This document shows, one piece after another, positions 45,987 to 55,827 of a stretch of DNA of 64,000 nucleotides. The DNA lies in assembly GCF_007786445.1 (NCBI RefSeq), contig NZ_VNJI01000003.1:124001-188000 (forward strand), written 5' to 3'. The stretch comes from Paenibacillus cremeus (GTDB lineage: Bacteria; Bacillota; Bacilli; Paenibacillales; NBRC-103111). Both the position numbers and the translations under genes were made by a program. The notes beneath the pieces were generated by a model. It saw only the letters and a program-made list of their open reading frames with translations. It was not told the DNA's origin and made no database searches. Each line of letters opens with the position of its first letter. The stretch's first letter is position 1.

Positions 45987-46955
45987 ATGAAAGCAATGAA
46001 TAGTACGGTTGCTCTGGATAAAAAGGATAGCATCGGAAAGCCGTTGGTAAAAAAGAAGGGTCTGCTTTTCTATATCAAATACGATTATATCCTATACCTT
46101 ATGTTGATTATCCCTATTGCGTATATCTTGACCTTTAAATATGCTCCTATGTATGGCATCCAGATTGCTTTTAAGGATTACAACATTTTTCAAGGCGTCA
46201 GCATGAGTCCGTGGAATCACTTTGCAACCTTTAAGCAAATTTTCTCATCGCCGCAATTTTTTCAGGTGGTTAGAAACACTTTGATGCTTAACTTTTTGGA
46301 TTTGATTGTGGGATTTCCAGCACCGATCATTTTGGCCCTTTTAATCAATGAGCTGGTATGGAATAAGTTTAAAAAGGTAAGCCAGACCATTCTGTATCTG
46401 CCGCATTTCCTTTCCTGGGTTATTATCGGCGGAATTGTTACTCAGCTGCTTTCTCCTACAGGGATGTTAAACTCCTTACTTACCCATATGGGTAGTCAAG
46501 CGTTACCTTTCCTCACCGACAAATATGCATGGGTGGCAACTTATTCTTTAGTCGGCGTATGGCAGAACGCAGGGTGGGGTACCATTTTGTATCTTGCTGC
46601 CATGACGGGTATTGACAAGCAGCTGTATGAAGCGGCTGACGCAGATGGAGCGGGAAGATTCCGGAAGATTTGGCATGTTACGTTGCCTGGTATCAGACCA
46701 ACCATTGCGATCCTTCTGATCCTGCAGCTCGGTAATATTATGGCGATTAACTTCGACCGTCCATTCAACATTCAGAACAACCTTGTTATGGACTTTGGCG
46801 ACGTTATCAGCACCTATGTTTATCGTGTAGGTATTCAATCAGCGAACTTCTCAGTCGGTGCAGCTGTAGGCCTGTTCCAATCTATTATTTGCTTAATTTT
46901 CCTGGTAACTTCCAATTTTATTACACGCAAATTAGGCGAAAATGGAATATGGTAG
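45987..46955 (+). CDS. LplB-type sugar ABC transporter permease
   Basis: A 322-residue membrane permease with six helices. It resembles LplB proteins (start KYDYILYLMLIIPIAYILTF and FKYAPMYGIQIAFKDYN). The cytoplasmic EAA loop that contacts the ATPase is YEAADADGAGRFRKIWHVTLPGI. It pairs with the next gene. The ATPase subunit is not in the operon, as usual for this group, which shares an MsmX-type ATPase. AAGGAGG nine bases before ATG 45987 supports the start. Substrates of such systems are often oligosaccharides, including rhamnogalacturonan and unsaturated uronides. Confidence 0.95.
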   Translation: MKAMNSTVALDKKDSIGKPLVKKKGLLFYIKYDYILYLMLIIPIAYILTFKYAPMYGIQIAFKDYNIFQGVSMSPWNHFATFKQIFSSPQFFQVVRNTLMLNFLDLIVGFPAPIILALLINELVWNKFKKVSQTILYLPHFLSWVIIGGIVTQLLSPTGMLNSLLTHMGSQALPFLTDKYAWVATYSLVGVWQNAGWGTILYLAAMTGIDKQLYEAADADGAGRFRKIWHVTLPGIRPTIAILLILQLGNIMAINFDRPFNIQNNLVMDFGDVISTYVYRVGIQSANFSVGAAVGLFQSIICLIFLVTSNFITRKLGENGIW

Positions 46956-46967
46956 GGGGATTGACCT

Positions 46968-47828
46968 ATGTCACATAATCTAAAAAATAGAATCGTTGAC
47001 TATTCAGCAGCATTCTTTGTTGTCATTGCGGTTTTTATATGCCTGGTTCCGTTTCTCTATATTCTTTCACAATCCCTTAGCTCCAATAGGGCGATTATAT
47101 CCCAGGCGGTGACCATCTATCCTATAGACTTTAATATCGAAGCCTATAAGGTGGTATTCGGGGATGCCGGTATGCTGTACTCCTTGGTTTATACGGTGAT
47201 CCTGACGGCTGTATTTGTACTCATTTCATTGGCGGTTACCATACTGGCGGCGTACCCGCTGACGAAAAAAAGACTCAAGGGCAGAAATGCACTATTGCTA
47301 ATCATGCTGTTTACCATGTATTTTAGCGGTGGTTTGATTCCGGATTATCTGAATGTAAAGAATCTGAGTCTTTTGAACACTCCCATGGCACTGGTTCTTC
47401 CGGGGATGATGAGCGTGTACTATATGATCATCCTGAAATCGTTCTTCCAGAGCTTGCCTGAAAGCCTGGAGGAAGCCGCGCACCTGGACGGATGCAACGA
47501 GCTGCAGATTCTGCTAAAGATTGTGCTGCCTCTTTCCAAGCCCGCACTGGCCACAGTCAGCTTGCTCTATGCCGTATTCCGGTGGAATTATTTTCAGGAT
47601 GCGCTGTTCTACATTACAGACCAGCATTTATATACGATTCAGCTCAAGCTGTACAATGTGATCAATCTTTCACAGCAAATGTCTGGCGAGAATGTCAATG
47701 TAAATCTGCCTTCGGAGGCATTGAAGGCGGCGAGTATTATGTTTGGTACGGTTCCGATTCTTCTCGTGTATCCTTGGCTCCAGAAATACTTTGTATCCGG
47801 GATTATGATCGGTGCGGTTAAAGGTTGA
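46968..47828 (+). CDS. YtcP/LplC-type sugar ABC transporter permease
   Basis: A 286-residue partner permease with six helices. The CUT1-type layout is evident in FLYILSQSLSSNRAIISQAVTIYP (periplasm-facing first loop) and the EAA loop LPESLEEAAHLDGCNELQILLKIVLPLSKPALATV. The C-terminus ends QKYFVSGIMIGAVKG, as usual in this family. It starts 12 bases after the first permease and has GGGG upstream. Together they form the heterodimeric membrane core for the lipoprotein encoded next. Confidence 0.95.
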   Translation: MSHNLKNRIVDYSAAFFVVIAVFICLVPFLYILSQSLSSNRAIISQAVTIYPIDFNIEAYKVVFGDAGMLYSLVYTVILTAVFVLISLAVTILAAYPLTKKRLKGRNALLLIMLFTMYFSGGLIPDYLNVKNLSLLNTPMALVLPGMMSVYYMIILKSFFQSLPESLEEAAHLDGCNELQILLKIVLPLSKPALATVSLLYAVFRWNYFQDALFYITDQHLYTIQLKLYNVINLSQQMSGENVNVNLPSEALKAASIMFGTVPILLVYPWLQKYFVSGIMIGAVKG

Positions 47829-47923
47829 TATAGGTACGCGAAATGGATGATATTTCATCGATTTCGCGAATTTATAGAAATAAATTAGTATTAATATCAA
47901 ATTTACAAAAGGAGAGGGTTTCT

Positions 47924-49540
47924 TTGAAGGTAAAGGCAAATAGATCGATCTGTGTTTCTTTGGTAGCGCTAACAATTATGTCTACTTTGGCTGCGTGCCA
48001 GAGTAATACGACAAGTGGCACACCAAGTGGTGCAGCAAGTGGTACAACAGGCGCTGCAAAAGAGCATCGAACATTAACGGTCGAAGTTTTCGACCGAGGC
48101 AAACCCGGACAGCCGGATTTGAATAATAACTTCTGGACAAAGTATGTCAACGATAATTTCGGCAAGCAGTTTAATGCCACAGTAAACTATGTTTCCGTTC
48201 CTAGAGCCCAGGAAGTAGACAAGTTGAACGTATTGATGGCAGCCGGTCAGGCACCTGACATTTCCTACACCTATACGCAGGGTGTTGTCTATAATTATGT
48301 ACAGCAGGGTGGTTTGGCAGAGCTTGATCCAGTTCTCAAGCAGTATGGAACTACGCTTACCAAGTATCTTGGCGATGATGTATTAAAGTACGGTAAATTT
48401 AATGGCAAGCAGTTCGCTGTACCGGGTAAGAGGACGGTTCTCGCAGGTAACAATACATTTATCCGTAAAGACTGGCTCGATAAACTGGGTCTTCCAGTAC
48501 CTACGACACCGGAACAGTTCTATAACACCATGGTGGCATTCAAAGAAAAGAATCCCGGAAATGTAAGCGGTGTCATTCCTTATGGTTATTCCCTGCAACC
48601 TTCAGGTCCCGGAATGGGCTATATACCAGAAGCCTTTAAGCCATCTAACCTTACGGAAGAACAGTTTGCTACACTTCAGCCTCAAGCGATCTGGTCGACA
48701 AACTGGAGTATGCCAGGGTTTGATAAAGCGGTTCAATATATGAACAAGATGTATAATGCAGGCCTGATTAGCCCGAATTTCGCCACGGACAAGGATGGAA
48801 AACTGCTGGACGCAGATATATCCAATGGCAAAGTCGGAGCATTTCAGACGAACTGGGATGGTCCGTACAGGACGGCTCCCGGCACCTATGCCAACCTTGC
48901 AAAGAACGTTCCTGGTGCTCAGCTTATTCCTATTGATCCATGGCAGAATGATGCAGGCAAACATCCTAAGAACGTGTACAGCCCGAATGGGATGTATATC
49001 ATTATTCCTAAAACAAGCAAGAATGTGGACCTTGCCATTCAATACCTCAACTGGATGGCGGATCCTAAGGTAACTCTCTTCCTCCAGAACGGTCAGGAAG
49101 GCGTGGACTACAACATGGTTAATGGAGTTCCAAAACAGACGGGAACAACCAATACCGGCGAGAAGATGATGACGGTTGCAAATAACCTCGACTATGATAT
49201 CCTTTCCAACGGTATCGAGCTTGGTGATCAGCAGAAGAATACGGCAGCCATTTCGGCAGGATATCCTGGTTATGAAAAGGATGCAGAGAATGCTTTAAAG
49301 GTAGGTATGGTGGACAATTATACAACCTACTTCTATTCAACACCGAATGCAGCTGATGCAAAAAGCAATACAGAGCTTAAGAATCTCTCAGCTCAAATGC
49401 TGGCCAAACTAATTGTTGCTAAGCCAGCCGAATTGGATGGCCTGTATAAATCATTGGTTCAACAGTACATGACTCAGGGCGGCCAGGCCGTTCAAGACGA
49501 GTATGTAAAAAATTACAAGGCTCAGAAGGGTAGTAAATAA
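47924..49540 (+). CDS. Sugar ABC transporter solute-binding lipoprotein
   Basis: A 538-residue extracellular family 1 binding protein anchored by lipid. Signal peptide and lipobox: STLAACQSN (Cys about 24), followed by a Ser/Thr/Gly-rich linker. The body has LNVLMAAGQAPDISYTYTQG and IPKTSKNVDLAIQYLNWMAD, typical of LplA/YtcQ-like proteins of about 530 residues. TTG 47924 is chosen because AAAGGAGAGG lies seven bases upstream and the signal peptide begins there; the frame is open to ATG 47843 but that leader is not coding. The last gene of the operon; a terminator follows. The ligand is inferred to be a uronate-containing oligosaccharide. Confidence 0.93.
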   Translation: MKVKANRSICVSLVALTIMSTLAACQSNTTSGTPSGAASGTTGAAKEHRTLTVEVFDRGKPGQPDLNNNFWTKYVNDNFGKQFNATVNYVSVPRAQEVDKLNVLMAAGQAPDISYTYTQGVVYNYVQQGGLAELDPVLKQYGTTLTKYLGDDVLKYGKFNGKQFAVPGKRTVLAGNNTFIRKDWLDKLGLPVPTTPEQFYNTMVAFKEKNPGNVSGVIPYGYSLQPSGPGMGYIPEAFKPSNLTEEQFATLQPQAIWSTNWSMPGFDKAVQYMNKMYNAGLISPNFATDKDGKLLDADISNGKVGAFQTNWDGPYRTAPGTYANLAKNVPGAQLIPIDPWQNDAGKHPKNVYSPNGMYIIIPKTSKNVDLAIQYLNWMADPKVTLFLQNGQEGVDYNMVNGVPKQTGTTNTGEKMMTVANNLDYDILSNGIELGDQQKNTAAISAGYPGYEKDAENALKVGMVDNYTTYFYSTPNAADAKSNTELKNLSAQMLAKLIVAKPAELDGLYKSLVQQYMTQGGQAVQDEYVKNYKAQKGSK

Positions 49541-49575
49541 GTTAGTCTTGAAGCCGTTTCATTAGGGAACGGAAC

Positions 49576-49632
49576 AGCGCCGTACGTAAGGCCGCCGGAT
49601 GTTGGCAGCCTCATGTACGGCGCTTGTTTGTT
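49576..49632 (+). terminator. Terminator of the uronate operon
   Basis: Ten-base stem AGCGCCGTAC (49576-49585) with GTACGGCGCT (49615-49624) around a branched loop, then TGTTTGTTT. Confidence 0.75.
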
Positions 49633-49640
49633 TATTACAT

Positions 49641-50729
49641 TTAAAATTCCGAGATGATGATGTCAACTTCTTTGCCGATTTCGGATGAACGAAGTATCCC
49701 GTCGATAATGGCTTGATTGAACAGAATTTGCTCGGCTGGGATCGGTGCTGGCCGATCTTCACGGATCGCTTGGACGAAATCGTTTACTTTTTCAAAAAAA
49801 CGGTCCACCTGATGCTGAAGTACAGGAATGTTGGTTTCGACATGTCTGCCGATTTCATCATGATACATCGTAATTGAACCTACTCCGCCGTCCCAAACCC
49901 CGTTCCACGGGCTTCCGTTATACGGTGCGGTGACCTTCAAGCCGGCGTCCGTTCCAAGAAAATAGGAAGCGCCGAGCGTGTCCATATGCATCGCCCATGA
50001 GATTTTGAACTGAAGCGTAATGTCTCCTTCGAGACGAATGAAGGCGGCTCCAAAATCCTCGACCTCAAAGCTTGCCGCTTCTTTGTGATACTTCGGATTC
50101 GTCCCGAAGTAATTGGAGGTTACGGCCGATACGGTAAGCGGCTTCGGATACCCGAGCGCATTCAGCGCCATATCTAGTGAATAGCAGCCGATATCGGCCA
50201 TAGCGCCAGCGCCGGCGAGCTCTTTCTTGATGAAGGTGCCTCCCGGCATACCACGGCGACGCCCGCCTCCGGTCTCGACGTAATAGATCTTGCCGAGCTT
50301 ACCGGACTGGACCAGCTCTTTAATCGCAACCATATTGGGGTCATAGCGGGGCTGGAAGCCGACGCTTAGCATTTTGCCTGTTTGTTTGGAAGCTTGAACC
50401 ATCTCAACGCCCTGCTGCAGCGTAACTGCAAGCGGCTTTTCGACCAGCACGTGCTTACCTGCATGCAGCGCGTCGATGCTTGCCCGATGATGGGCCACAT
50501 TCGGCGTACATACGCTAACTCCGTCCAGGTCCAGCTCCAGCAGCCGGTTATGATCCTCGAACGCCGCAGCGCCTTGAATTTCCTGGTCGGCGATGAACTG
50601 CTCTGCCTTACCGGGAACCACGTCCGCAATGGCGACGATTTCAACGCCAGGTATTTTTTTGTACGCTTTCGCATGGGCACGAGCAATGCCGCCGCTGCCG
50701 ATAATGCCGATTCGAATACTCGATTTCAT
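49641..50729 (-). CDS. Gfo/Idh/MocA-family oxidoreductase (third copy)
   Basis: A 362-residue NAD(P)-dependent dehydrogenase. The Rossmann loop IGIIGSGGIARAHAKAYKKI is canonical, as is HVLVEKPLAVTLQQGVEM (EKP). GAMADIGCYSLDMALNALGYP carries the catalytic Asp and Cys-x-x-x-Asp variant of the usual H-x-x-D region. It resembles inositol/sugar dehydrogenases of Paenibacillus. AGGAGGCG precedes ATG 50729. It converges on the uronate operon from the opposite strand and may share the substrate or act on a related sugar. Confidence 0.93.
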   Translation of the reverse strand: MKSSIRIGIIGSGGIARAHAKAYKKIPGVEIVAIADVVPGKAEQFIADQEIQGAAAFEDHNRLLELDLDGVSVCTPNVAHHRASIDALHAGKHVLVEKPLAVTLQQGVEMVQASKQTGKMLSVGFQPRYDPNMVAIKELVQSGKLGKIYYVETGGGRRRGMPGGTFIKKELAGAGAMADIGCYSLDMALNALGYPKPLTVSAVTSNYFGTNPKYHKEAASFEVEDFGAAFIRLEGDITLQFKISWAMHMDTLGASYFLGTDAGLKVTAPYNGSPWNGVWDGGVGSITMYHDEIGRHVETNIPVLQHQVDRFFEKVNDFVQAIREDRPAPIPAEQILFNQAIIDGILRSSEIGKEVDIIISEF

Positions 50730-50844
50730 TCATAACGCCTCCTGTCTCTTAATGGGATGCTCTCTTCATTATAACGTAGGGGGGAAGAACGGGTAATCCG
50801 AGGAGGCGTCGTACGAGGTGCAAAAAAATGACGTTTAGCAACGA

Positions 50845-50890
50845 CAAAAAAACAGCCAACACCTTGATTCCGTGTCTGGCTGTTTCGTTT
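50845..50890 (-). terminator. Terminator of the Bcr/CflA transporter gene
   Basis: AAACAGCCA (50850-50858) pairs with TGGCTGTTT (50877-50885), with additional ACAC/GTGT pairing inside. The minus-strand tail is T7. Confidence 0.85.
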
Positions 50891-50904
50891 CATTTATTTG
50901 TGCT

Positions 50905-52143
50905 TCAGAATTGCTCCACTTGTTTCTTTACTGCGAAGCTCTCTGCTTTTTTAGTCGAAACTCGTTTCACTAATAGGAAGTAGGAGAGCATCGCTGCTGC
51001 GCTTGTCGTCAAAATAATGACACCGAGCGGAACAGCTGTGTGTTCCCCGGCAATGCCGACTAGCGGAGAAACGACCGCACCAAGCAAAAAGGGGATGACA
51101 CCCATCAATGCAGCCGCACTACCAGCCATATGGCCTTGGCTCTCCATCGCAAGAGGAAACGCTGCAGTGGATGTAATACCGATGGCCGCTACGAAGAAGA
51201 CGAGCGGAATCACGAGAGCGTACAGCGGCCCGTGGAACATCGCAACCAATAAGACGGCGATGCTGGCAGCACCCGCGAGCAATAGACCGAATAACAGGAA
51301 GGTCTGTTCCGATACACGGTGTGCCATTCGACCGACCAATTGCGAGCCGATAATCAAGGTGATGCCGTTGGAGCCGAACAGCAAAGCAAATACCGTAGGG
51401 GAAACTCCGTAAATATTTTGATAAATAAAAGGAGTGCCGGAAACATAGGCGAATACCCCCGCGATCATGATCCCCTGTGCGAGCATATAGCCCGTAAAGG
51501 AGCGATCACGCAAAAGTGAGCCATAGTTTCGCAGCTGCTGAGTAAAATTACTGGGACTGCGGCGTTCGACAGGCAGTGTCTCTTTGAGACTCCATTTGGT
51601 CATGGCAAAGAGGTAAATGCCGAGCAGCGCTAGAGCAAAAAATACGCCAACCCAGCTTGAGAGCGCTAGAACACCGCTTCCGGTGACCGGTGCTACAAGC
51701 GGGCCCAAATTTCCGACAAGCAAAAGAAGCGAGAAAAATTTGGTGAGCTCGTGACCACTAAACATATCGCGAGCAATGGCACGGGAGATAACGATCCCCG
51801 CCGATGCAACAAACCCCTGCACGAGCCGCGCCAGGATCAGCAGCCAAATATTCGGGGAGATCGCACATGCTAATGCTGCCACAACATAGATGGCCATGGA
51901 AATGAGCAGCGGCTTGCGCCTGCCATAAACGTCGCTAAGGGAGCCCATGACCAGTTGGCCGATGCCAAGTCCCAATAAACAGGCGGTCAGACTGAGCTGT
52001 ACGAGGGAAGCTGTCGTACCGAATTGCTCAACAATTTGTGGAAAAGCAGGCAAATACATATCGATGGTAAAAGGTCCAAGCGTCGAAAATAAACCAAGCA
52101 GCAGAGCAAGTCTGACGGCTGACTGGCTGTTCTTGTTAGTCAT
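50905..52143 (-). CDS. Bcr/CflA-family MFS drug efflux transporter
   Basis: A 412-residue membrane exporter with twelve helices. Bcr/CflA features are LGPFTIDMYLPAFPQIVEQF in helix 1, the MFS loop MGSLSDVYGRRKPLL, RLVQGFVASAGIVISRAIARD (motif C region) and KWSLKETLP at the central loop. It would expel drugs such as bicyclomycin or chloramphenicol; substrates cannot be predicted. ATG 52143 lies after GGAGAAACTTATACA. The upstream region contains nested inverted repeats, suggesting MarR-type control. Confidence 0.93.
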   Translation of the reverse strand: MTNKNSQSAVRLALLLGLFSTLGPFTIDMYLPAFPQIVEQFGTTASLVQLSLTACLLGLGIGQLVMGSLSDVYGRRKPLLISMAIYVVAALACAISPNIWLLILARLVQGFVASAGIVISRAIARDMFSGHELTKFFSLLLLVGNLGPLVAPVTGSGVLALSSWVGVFFALALLGIYLFAMTKWSLKETLPVERRSPSNFTQQLRNYGSLLRDRSFTGYMLAQGIMIAGVFAYVSGTPFIYQNIYGVSPTVFALLFGSNGITLIIGSQLVGRMAHRVSEQTFLLFGLLLAGAASIAVLLVAMFHGPLYALVIPLVFFVAAIGITSTAAFPLAMESQGHMAGSAAALMGVIPFLLGAVVSPLVGIAGEHTAVPLGVIILTTSAAAMLSYFLLVKRVSTKKAESFAVKKQVEQF

Positions 52144-52211
52144 TGTATAAGTTTCTCCTATTCTTCATTCCATATCCGGAACTCTTCTCTCTATGTTGTT
52201 ACACCATATCA

Positions 52212-52249
52212 TAACTGTACTTGTTTTGACAACAGTTATTAGTTACTAA
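52212..52249. promoter_or_regulatory. Inverted repeats upstream of the Bcr/CflA gene
   Basis: TAACTGT (52212-52218) and ACAGTTA (52232-52238) form a 7-bp inverted repeat around TTGTTTTGACAA, itself palindromic (TTGT/ACAA). TTAGTTACTAA at 52239-52249 is a further perfect palindrome. On the minus strand a TTGTCA -35-like box lies within the repeat. The layout suggests operator-controlled transcription of the pump. Confidence 0.5.
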
Positions 52250-52437
52250 AGAAAAACGAAGGGGAAGGGGATAAAGGAAAGAAAAGATTGTGGATCGGAA
52301 CAGAGCAGCTTTTATGTATGAAGAAAAAAAGGTATAATGATGGAGTGAGATTGAGAAATATGTATATCGTTTATTTTTTATTCAAGTTGTCTGATAACCT
52401 GATCACATGACATGTAGGCAAAAAGGAGAGTTGTTTT

Positions 52438-53154
52438 ATGAAAGTATCGTTATTTGTTACTTGTTTAGTGGACATGTTCCAGACGAATGTAGGAAAGTCA
52501 ACCGTAGAATTGCTTGAACGTTTAGGATGCGAAGTCGAATTTCCAGAATCACAAGTGTGCTGCGGGCAGCCAGCTTATAACAGCGGATATGTAAAAGAGA
52601 CGATCGACGTCGCTAAAAATATGATCCGTACCTTTGAACATGCCGAATATGTAGTCACCCCCTCTGGATCCTGTGCGACCATGTTTGTTGAATATCCTCA
52701 TCTTTTTGAAGACGATCAGGAATGGAAGAAGCGTGCGAAGGCCTTGGCCGATAAAACCTACGAGCTCACGCAATTCATCGTCGAAGTCCTTAAGGTAACG
52801 GATGTAGGGGCCAGATTATCTGGAAAAGCAACCTACCATACTTCATGTCATATGACACGGTTGTTGGGGGTTAAGGATGCTCCTTTTGTACTTATGAATC
52901 AAGTGAAGGATCTAGAACTTGTACCGCTTCCCAATGCCCAAAACTGCTGCGGCTTCGGAGGAACCTTCTCTGTGAAGATGACTCCCATCTCAGAGCAAAT
53001 GGTAGATGAGAAAGTGGATTGTGTAGTAGATACGGATGCTGACTATTTGATAGGTGCGGATTGCGGATGCCTGCTGAACATTGGCGGTCGAATGGAACGG
53101 TTGGGGAAAAACGTGAAAGTCATGCATATTGCTGAGGTCCTGAACAGCAAATAA
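52438..53154 (+). CDS. lutA: Lactate utilization protein A
   Basis: Subunit of the LutABC L-lactate oxidation complex, 238 residues, identical in length to the Bacillus subtilis protein. Two cysteine-rich CCG domains are present: [17 protein letters not shown] (about 35-52) and the second around [18 protein letters not shown] (about 160-178), which coordinate Fe-S or heterodisulfide-reductase-type clusters. [15 protein letters not shown] sequence ([17 protein letters not shown]) is also typical. AAAGGAGAG precedes ATG 52438. First gene of a tight three-gene operon. Confidence 0.96.
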   Translation: MKVSLFVTCLVDMFQTNVGKSTVELLERLGCEVEFPESQVCCGQPAYNSGYVKETIDVAKNMIRTFEHAEYVVTPSGSCATMFVEYPHLFEDDQEWKKRAKALADKTYELTQFIVEVLKVTDVGARLSGKATYHTSCHMTRLLGVKDAPFVLMNQVKDLELVPLPNAQNCCGFGGTFSVKMTPISEQMVDEKVDCVVDTDADYLIGADCGCLLNIGGRMERLGKNVKVMHIAEVLNSK

Positions 53155-53167
53155 GGAGAGCATAGCC

Positions 53168-54592
53168 ATGTCAATGAAAATAAGCGAGAAAAAGTTTAAT
53201 GAGCGGATGGGTGAAGGGATTCATGACGAGGTGATGCGCCGCTCGGTATCGTCCGCGCAAGAGCGGCTTCAAACTCGAAAAATGGCCGCAGCCGAGGAAC
53301 TCGGTAACTGGGAGAAGTGGCGAGACCTTGGAGAACAAATCCGCCAACATACATTGGAGAACCTGGATTATTATTTGATGCAGCTGAGTGATAATGTGGC
53401 CAAGCGCGGAGGTCATGTCTTTTTCGCCAAGACGAAAGAAGAGGCCGCTCAATATATTCAACAAGTGGCAGAGCGTAAGAGAGCGAAAAAAGTCGTGAAA
53501 TCGAAATCGATGGTCACGGAAGAAATCAATATGAATCAGGCGCTCGAAGCCATTGGCTGTGAGGTAGTAGAAAGCGATCTTGGCGAATATATTCTTCAGC
53601 TCGATGATCACGATCCGCCCTCACACATCGTTGCTCCTGCCCTTCATAAAAATAAAGCCCAAATCCGTGAAGTTTTTCAAGATAAGCTGGGGTACGGGAA
53701 TACCGAAGATCCTTACGAAATGACGAAGTTTGTAAGGAACATCTTGCGTGAAAAATTTATGGAGGCTGAGATCGGGGTTACCGGCTGCAACTTCGCAGTG
53801 GCGAATACGGGTTCGCTTTGTTTGGTGACGAATGAAGGGAACGCGGATCTGGTTATGGCCATTCCTAAAACGCAGATTGCCGTCATGGGTATGGAACGTC
53901 TCGTCCCTACAATGGAAGAGCTTGATGTTTTGGTCGGTTTGTTGTGCCGCAGTGCAGTAGGTCAGAAGCTGACCAGCTATATCACGGTTGCAGGTCCGAT
54001 CGCCGAAGGAGAAGGAGACGGGCCGGAGGAATTTCATTTAGTCATCGTAGACAATGGCCGATCTGAGATTCTGGGATCTGAGTTCAGATCCGTGCTGCAA
54101 TGCATTCGCTGTGCGGCGTGCATTAACGTCTGTCCGGTATATCGCCATATCGGCGGGCACTCGTATGGTTCCATTTATCCAGGCCCGATTGGAGCGGTAT
54201 TAACACCACTCTTAGGGGGATATGATGATTATAAAGAATTGCCTTATGCATCGAGCTTATGTGGAGCATGTACTGAGGCTTGCCCTGTAAAAATCCCGCT
54301 GCATAATTTGCTGCTCAAGCATCGTCAGGTGATTGTAGAAAAAGAAGGCCGTGCGCCTTTAGCAGAAAAATTAGCGATGAAAATGTTTAGCATGGGAGCG
54401 TCCTCTGCCGCAATGTATCGCGTGGGTTCTAAGCTGGCCCCTTCTGCAATGAGTCCTTTTACAACGGGCGATCGCGTCTCCAAAGGGGTTGGACCTTTAA
54501 AAAACTGGACGGACATTCGAGAGTTTCCCGCGCCAAGCAAAGAAAGGTTCCGGGATTGGTTTAAAAATCATACAAAGCAGGAGGGAGAGTAA
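53168..54592 (+). CDS. lutB: Lactate utilization protein B, iron-sulfur protein
   Basis: A 474-residue subunit. The N-terminal LUD-type domain (about 60-290) is followed by two [4Fe-4S] motifs: [19 protein letters not shown] (about 310) and [18 protein letters not shown] (about 365). This ferredoxin-like pair carries electrons from lactate to the acceptor. The start at ATG 53168 has TAAGGAGAG upstream and lies 13 bases after lutA. The C-terminal DUF3390-type region ends with RFRDWFKNH. Confidence 0.96.
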   Translation: MSMKISEKKFNERMGEGIHDEVMRRSVSSAQERLQTRKMAAAEELGNWEKWRDLGEQIRQHTLENLDYYLMQLSDNVAKRGGHVFFAKTKEEAAQYIQQVAERKRAKKVVKSKSMVTEEINMNQALEAIGCEVVESDLGEYILQLDDHDPPSHIVAPALHKNKAQIREVFQDKLGYGNTEDPYEMTKFVRNILREKFMEAEIGVTGCNFAVANTGSLCLVTNEGNADLVMAIPKTQIAVMGMERLVPTMEELDVLVGLLCRSAVGQKLTSYITVAGPIAEGEGDGPEEFHLVIVDNGRSEILGSEFRSVLQCIRCAACINVCPVYRHIGGHSYGSIYPGPIGAVLTPLLGGYDDYKELPYASSLCGACTEACPVKIPLHNLLLKHRQVIVEKEGRAPLAEKLAMKMFSMGASSAAMYRVGSKLAPSAMSPFTTGDRVSKGVGPLKNWTDIREFPAPSKERFRDWFKNHTKQEGE

Positions 54593-54594
54593 TC

Positions 54595-55305
54595 ATGCCG
54601 GGAACAATCCAGAACAGAGATTCCTTTTTAAATCATATAGCAAGCCAGCTTGGACGAGAGCGTAAGACTGGCGGGGTCACGCGGCCTGAATGGAAGCATA
54701 ACGTCAATTGGGATGTTCTTGCGGAGTACAGCAACGATGAGCTTGTTGAAGTGTTTAAACAGCACTGTAATAAGATTCATACGACCGTTATTGAAACCAC
54801 TAAGGCTCAATTATCTGACACTCTAAAGAAGCTTGTTGCTGAACAGGGTGGCGGGCCTATCGTAGCTTCTCAAGATCCGCGTTTTGAGGAATATGGCTTA
54901 ACCTCGCTGCTTCAGCAAGAATGGCCCGAAGAAAACATTGATGTCTATCAATGGGACGCAGCCAAGAAAGAAGAGAACTTTCACGTGGCCGAAAAAGCCA
55001 ATTTCGGAATTGTCTTTAGTGATTATACGCTTGCGGAATCCGGGACGATCGTTGTTAAGACGTGGGAAGGGCAAGGGCGGGCGCTTCATTTCTTGCCTAC
55101 CATTTATGTAGCGATCATTCCACGAGAGACGATTGTGCCGCGCATCACACAGGCCGTCCATGACATGAATCAGCAGGTTGAGATGGGGAAAGCCGTTCCC
55201 TCATGCATCAATTTTATTTCGGGACCAAGTAATTCCGCTGATATCGAAATGAATCTCGTCGTAGGAGTTCATGGACCGCTTAAGGCGTTTTATCTTATCG
55301 TTTGA
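54595..55305 (+). CDS. lutC: Lactate utilization protein C
   Basis: A 236-residue LUD-domain subunit of the LutABC complex. Key region: [20 protein letters not shown] with [21 protein letters not shown], and [22 protein letters not shown] at the end, which is the conserved LUD nucleotide/substrate site. It starts two bases after the lutB stop, with GGAGGGAGAG upstream. A strong terminator follows 12 bases after the stop. The regulator LutR is not adjacent. Confidence 0.96.
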   Translation: MPGTIQNRDSFLNHIASQLGRERKTGGVTRPEWKHNVNWDVLAEYSNDELVEVFKQHCNKIHTTVIETTKAQLSDTLKKLVAEQGGGPIVASQDPRFEEYGLTSLLQQEWPEENIDVYQWDAAKKEENFHVAEKANFGIVFSDYTLAESGTIVVKTWEGQGRALHFLPTIYVAIIPRETIVPRITQAVHDMNQQVEMGKAVPSCINFISGPSNSADIEMNLVVGVHGPLKAFYLIV

Positions 55306-55317
55306 GATCTGCGAATG

Positions 55318-55360
55318 AAAAAGACTGCCCATTTCCATGACGGAAAGGGCAGTCTTTTTC
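55318..55360 (+). terminator. Terminator of lutABC
   Basis: Long hairpin AAAAAGACTGCCC...GGGCAGTCTTTTT with inner TTTCC/GGAAA pairing, 12 bases after lutC. The symmetric arms also place T's on the minus strand, so it may serve the convergent SASP gene. Confidence 0.9.
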
Positions 55361-55380
55361 GTGTTGGCTAAAGATCTTGA

Positions 55381-55590
55381 TTATCGTTTATAGCCTTGCA
55401 GCTGCTGTTCGGCAATTTGAACCAATTTTCGAGTGATGTTACCACCAATTGATCCTGCATCGCGTGTTGCCAGATTCCCGTTGTAGCCCGGTTGTAATTG
55501 AATCCCCAGCTCTTGTGCAACTTCATACTTCATTTGATCCAGAGCAGCTTTAGCTTGTTGAACGACCAGTTGATTACTTCTGTTTGCCAT
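55381..55590 (-). CDS. Alpha/beta-type small acid-soluble spore protein
   Basis: A 69-residue DNA-coating protein of the spore core that protects DNA from UV and heat and is degraded by GPR at germination. The GPR site region is KYEVAQELGIQLQPGYNGNL, and the second conserved DNA-binding block is RDAGSIGGNITRKLVQIAEQ. AAGGAG eight bases before ATG 55590 fixes the start; an ATG three codons upstream lies in that leader. Expression is expected from SigG in the forespore, by family. This firmly marks the host as a spore former. Confidence 0.95.
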   Translation of the reverse strand: MANRSNQLVVQQAKAALDQMKYEVAQELGIQLQPGYNGNLATRDAGSIGGNITRKLVQIAEQQLQGYKR

Positions 55591-55746
55591 TGTAAGCACT
55601 CCTTTTTAATTGGGGTAATCTTATTTTGCCAATGAAAGCGATTATTATTCAGCGGTTTTAGATTTCAGTATAGCCTTAGAATTTTGTTCAAAACCGTTGA
55701 TAAAATCATGCCGAAACAGCAAGAACAAAGACTATGAAATGATGAA

Positions 55747-55786
55747 AAAGCCCGAATGCGTGCTCAAACACGTAGTCGGGCCTTTT
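55747..55786 (-). terminator. Terminator of the nitroreductase gene
   Basis: AAAAGCCCGA pairs with TCGGGCCTTTT around an inner CGTG/CACG hairpin. On the minus strand it is followed by a T5 run. Confidence 0.8.
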
Positions 55787-55827
55787 CCGTTTAACATAAT
55801 AACGCATTGTTGGATCGGAGAGATGGT

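Noticed and set aside
52300..52345. TATAAT at 52333 as the lutABC promoter
   Set aside because: The -10 is perfect, but no credible -35 lies at the right distance, so I did not list it as a feature.
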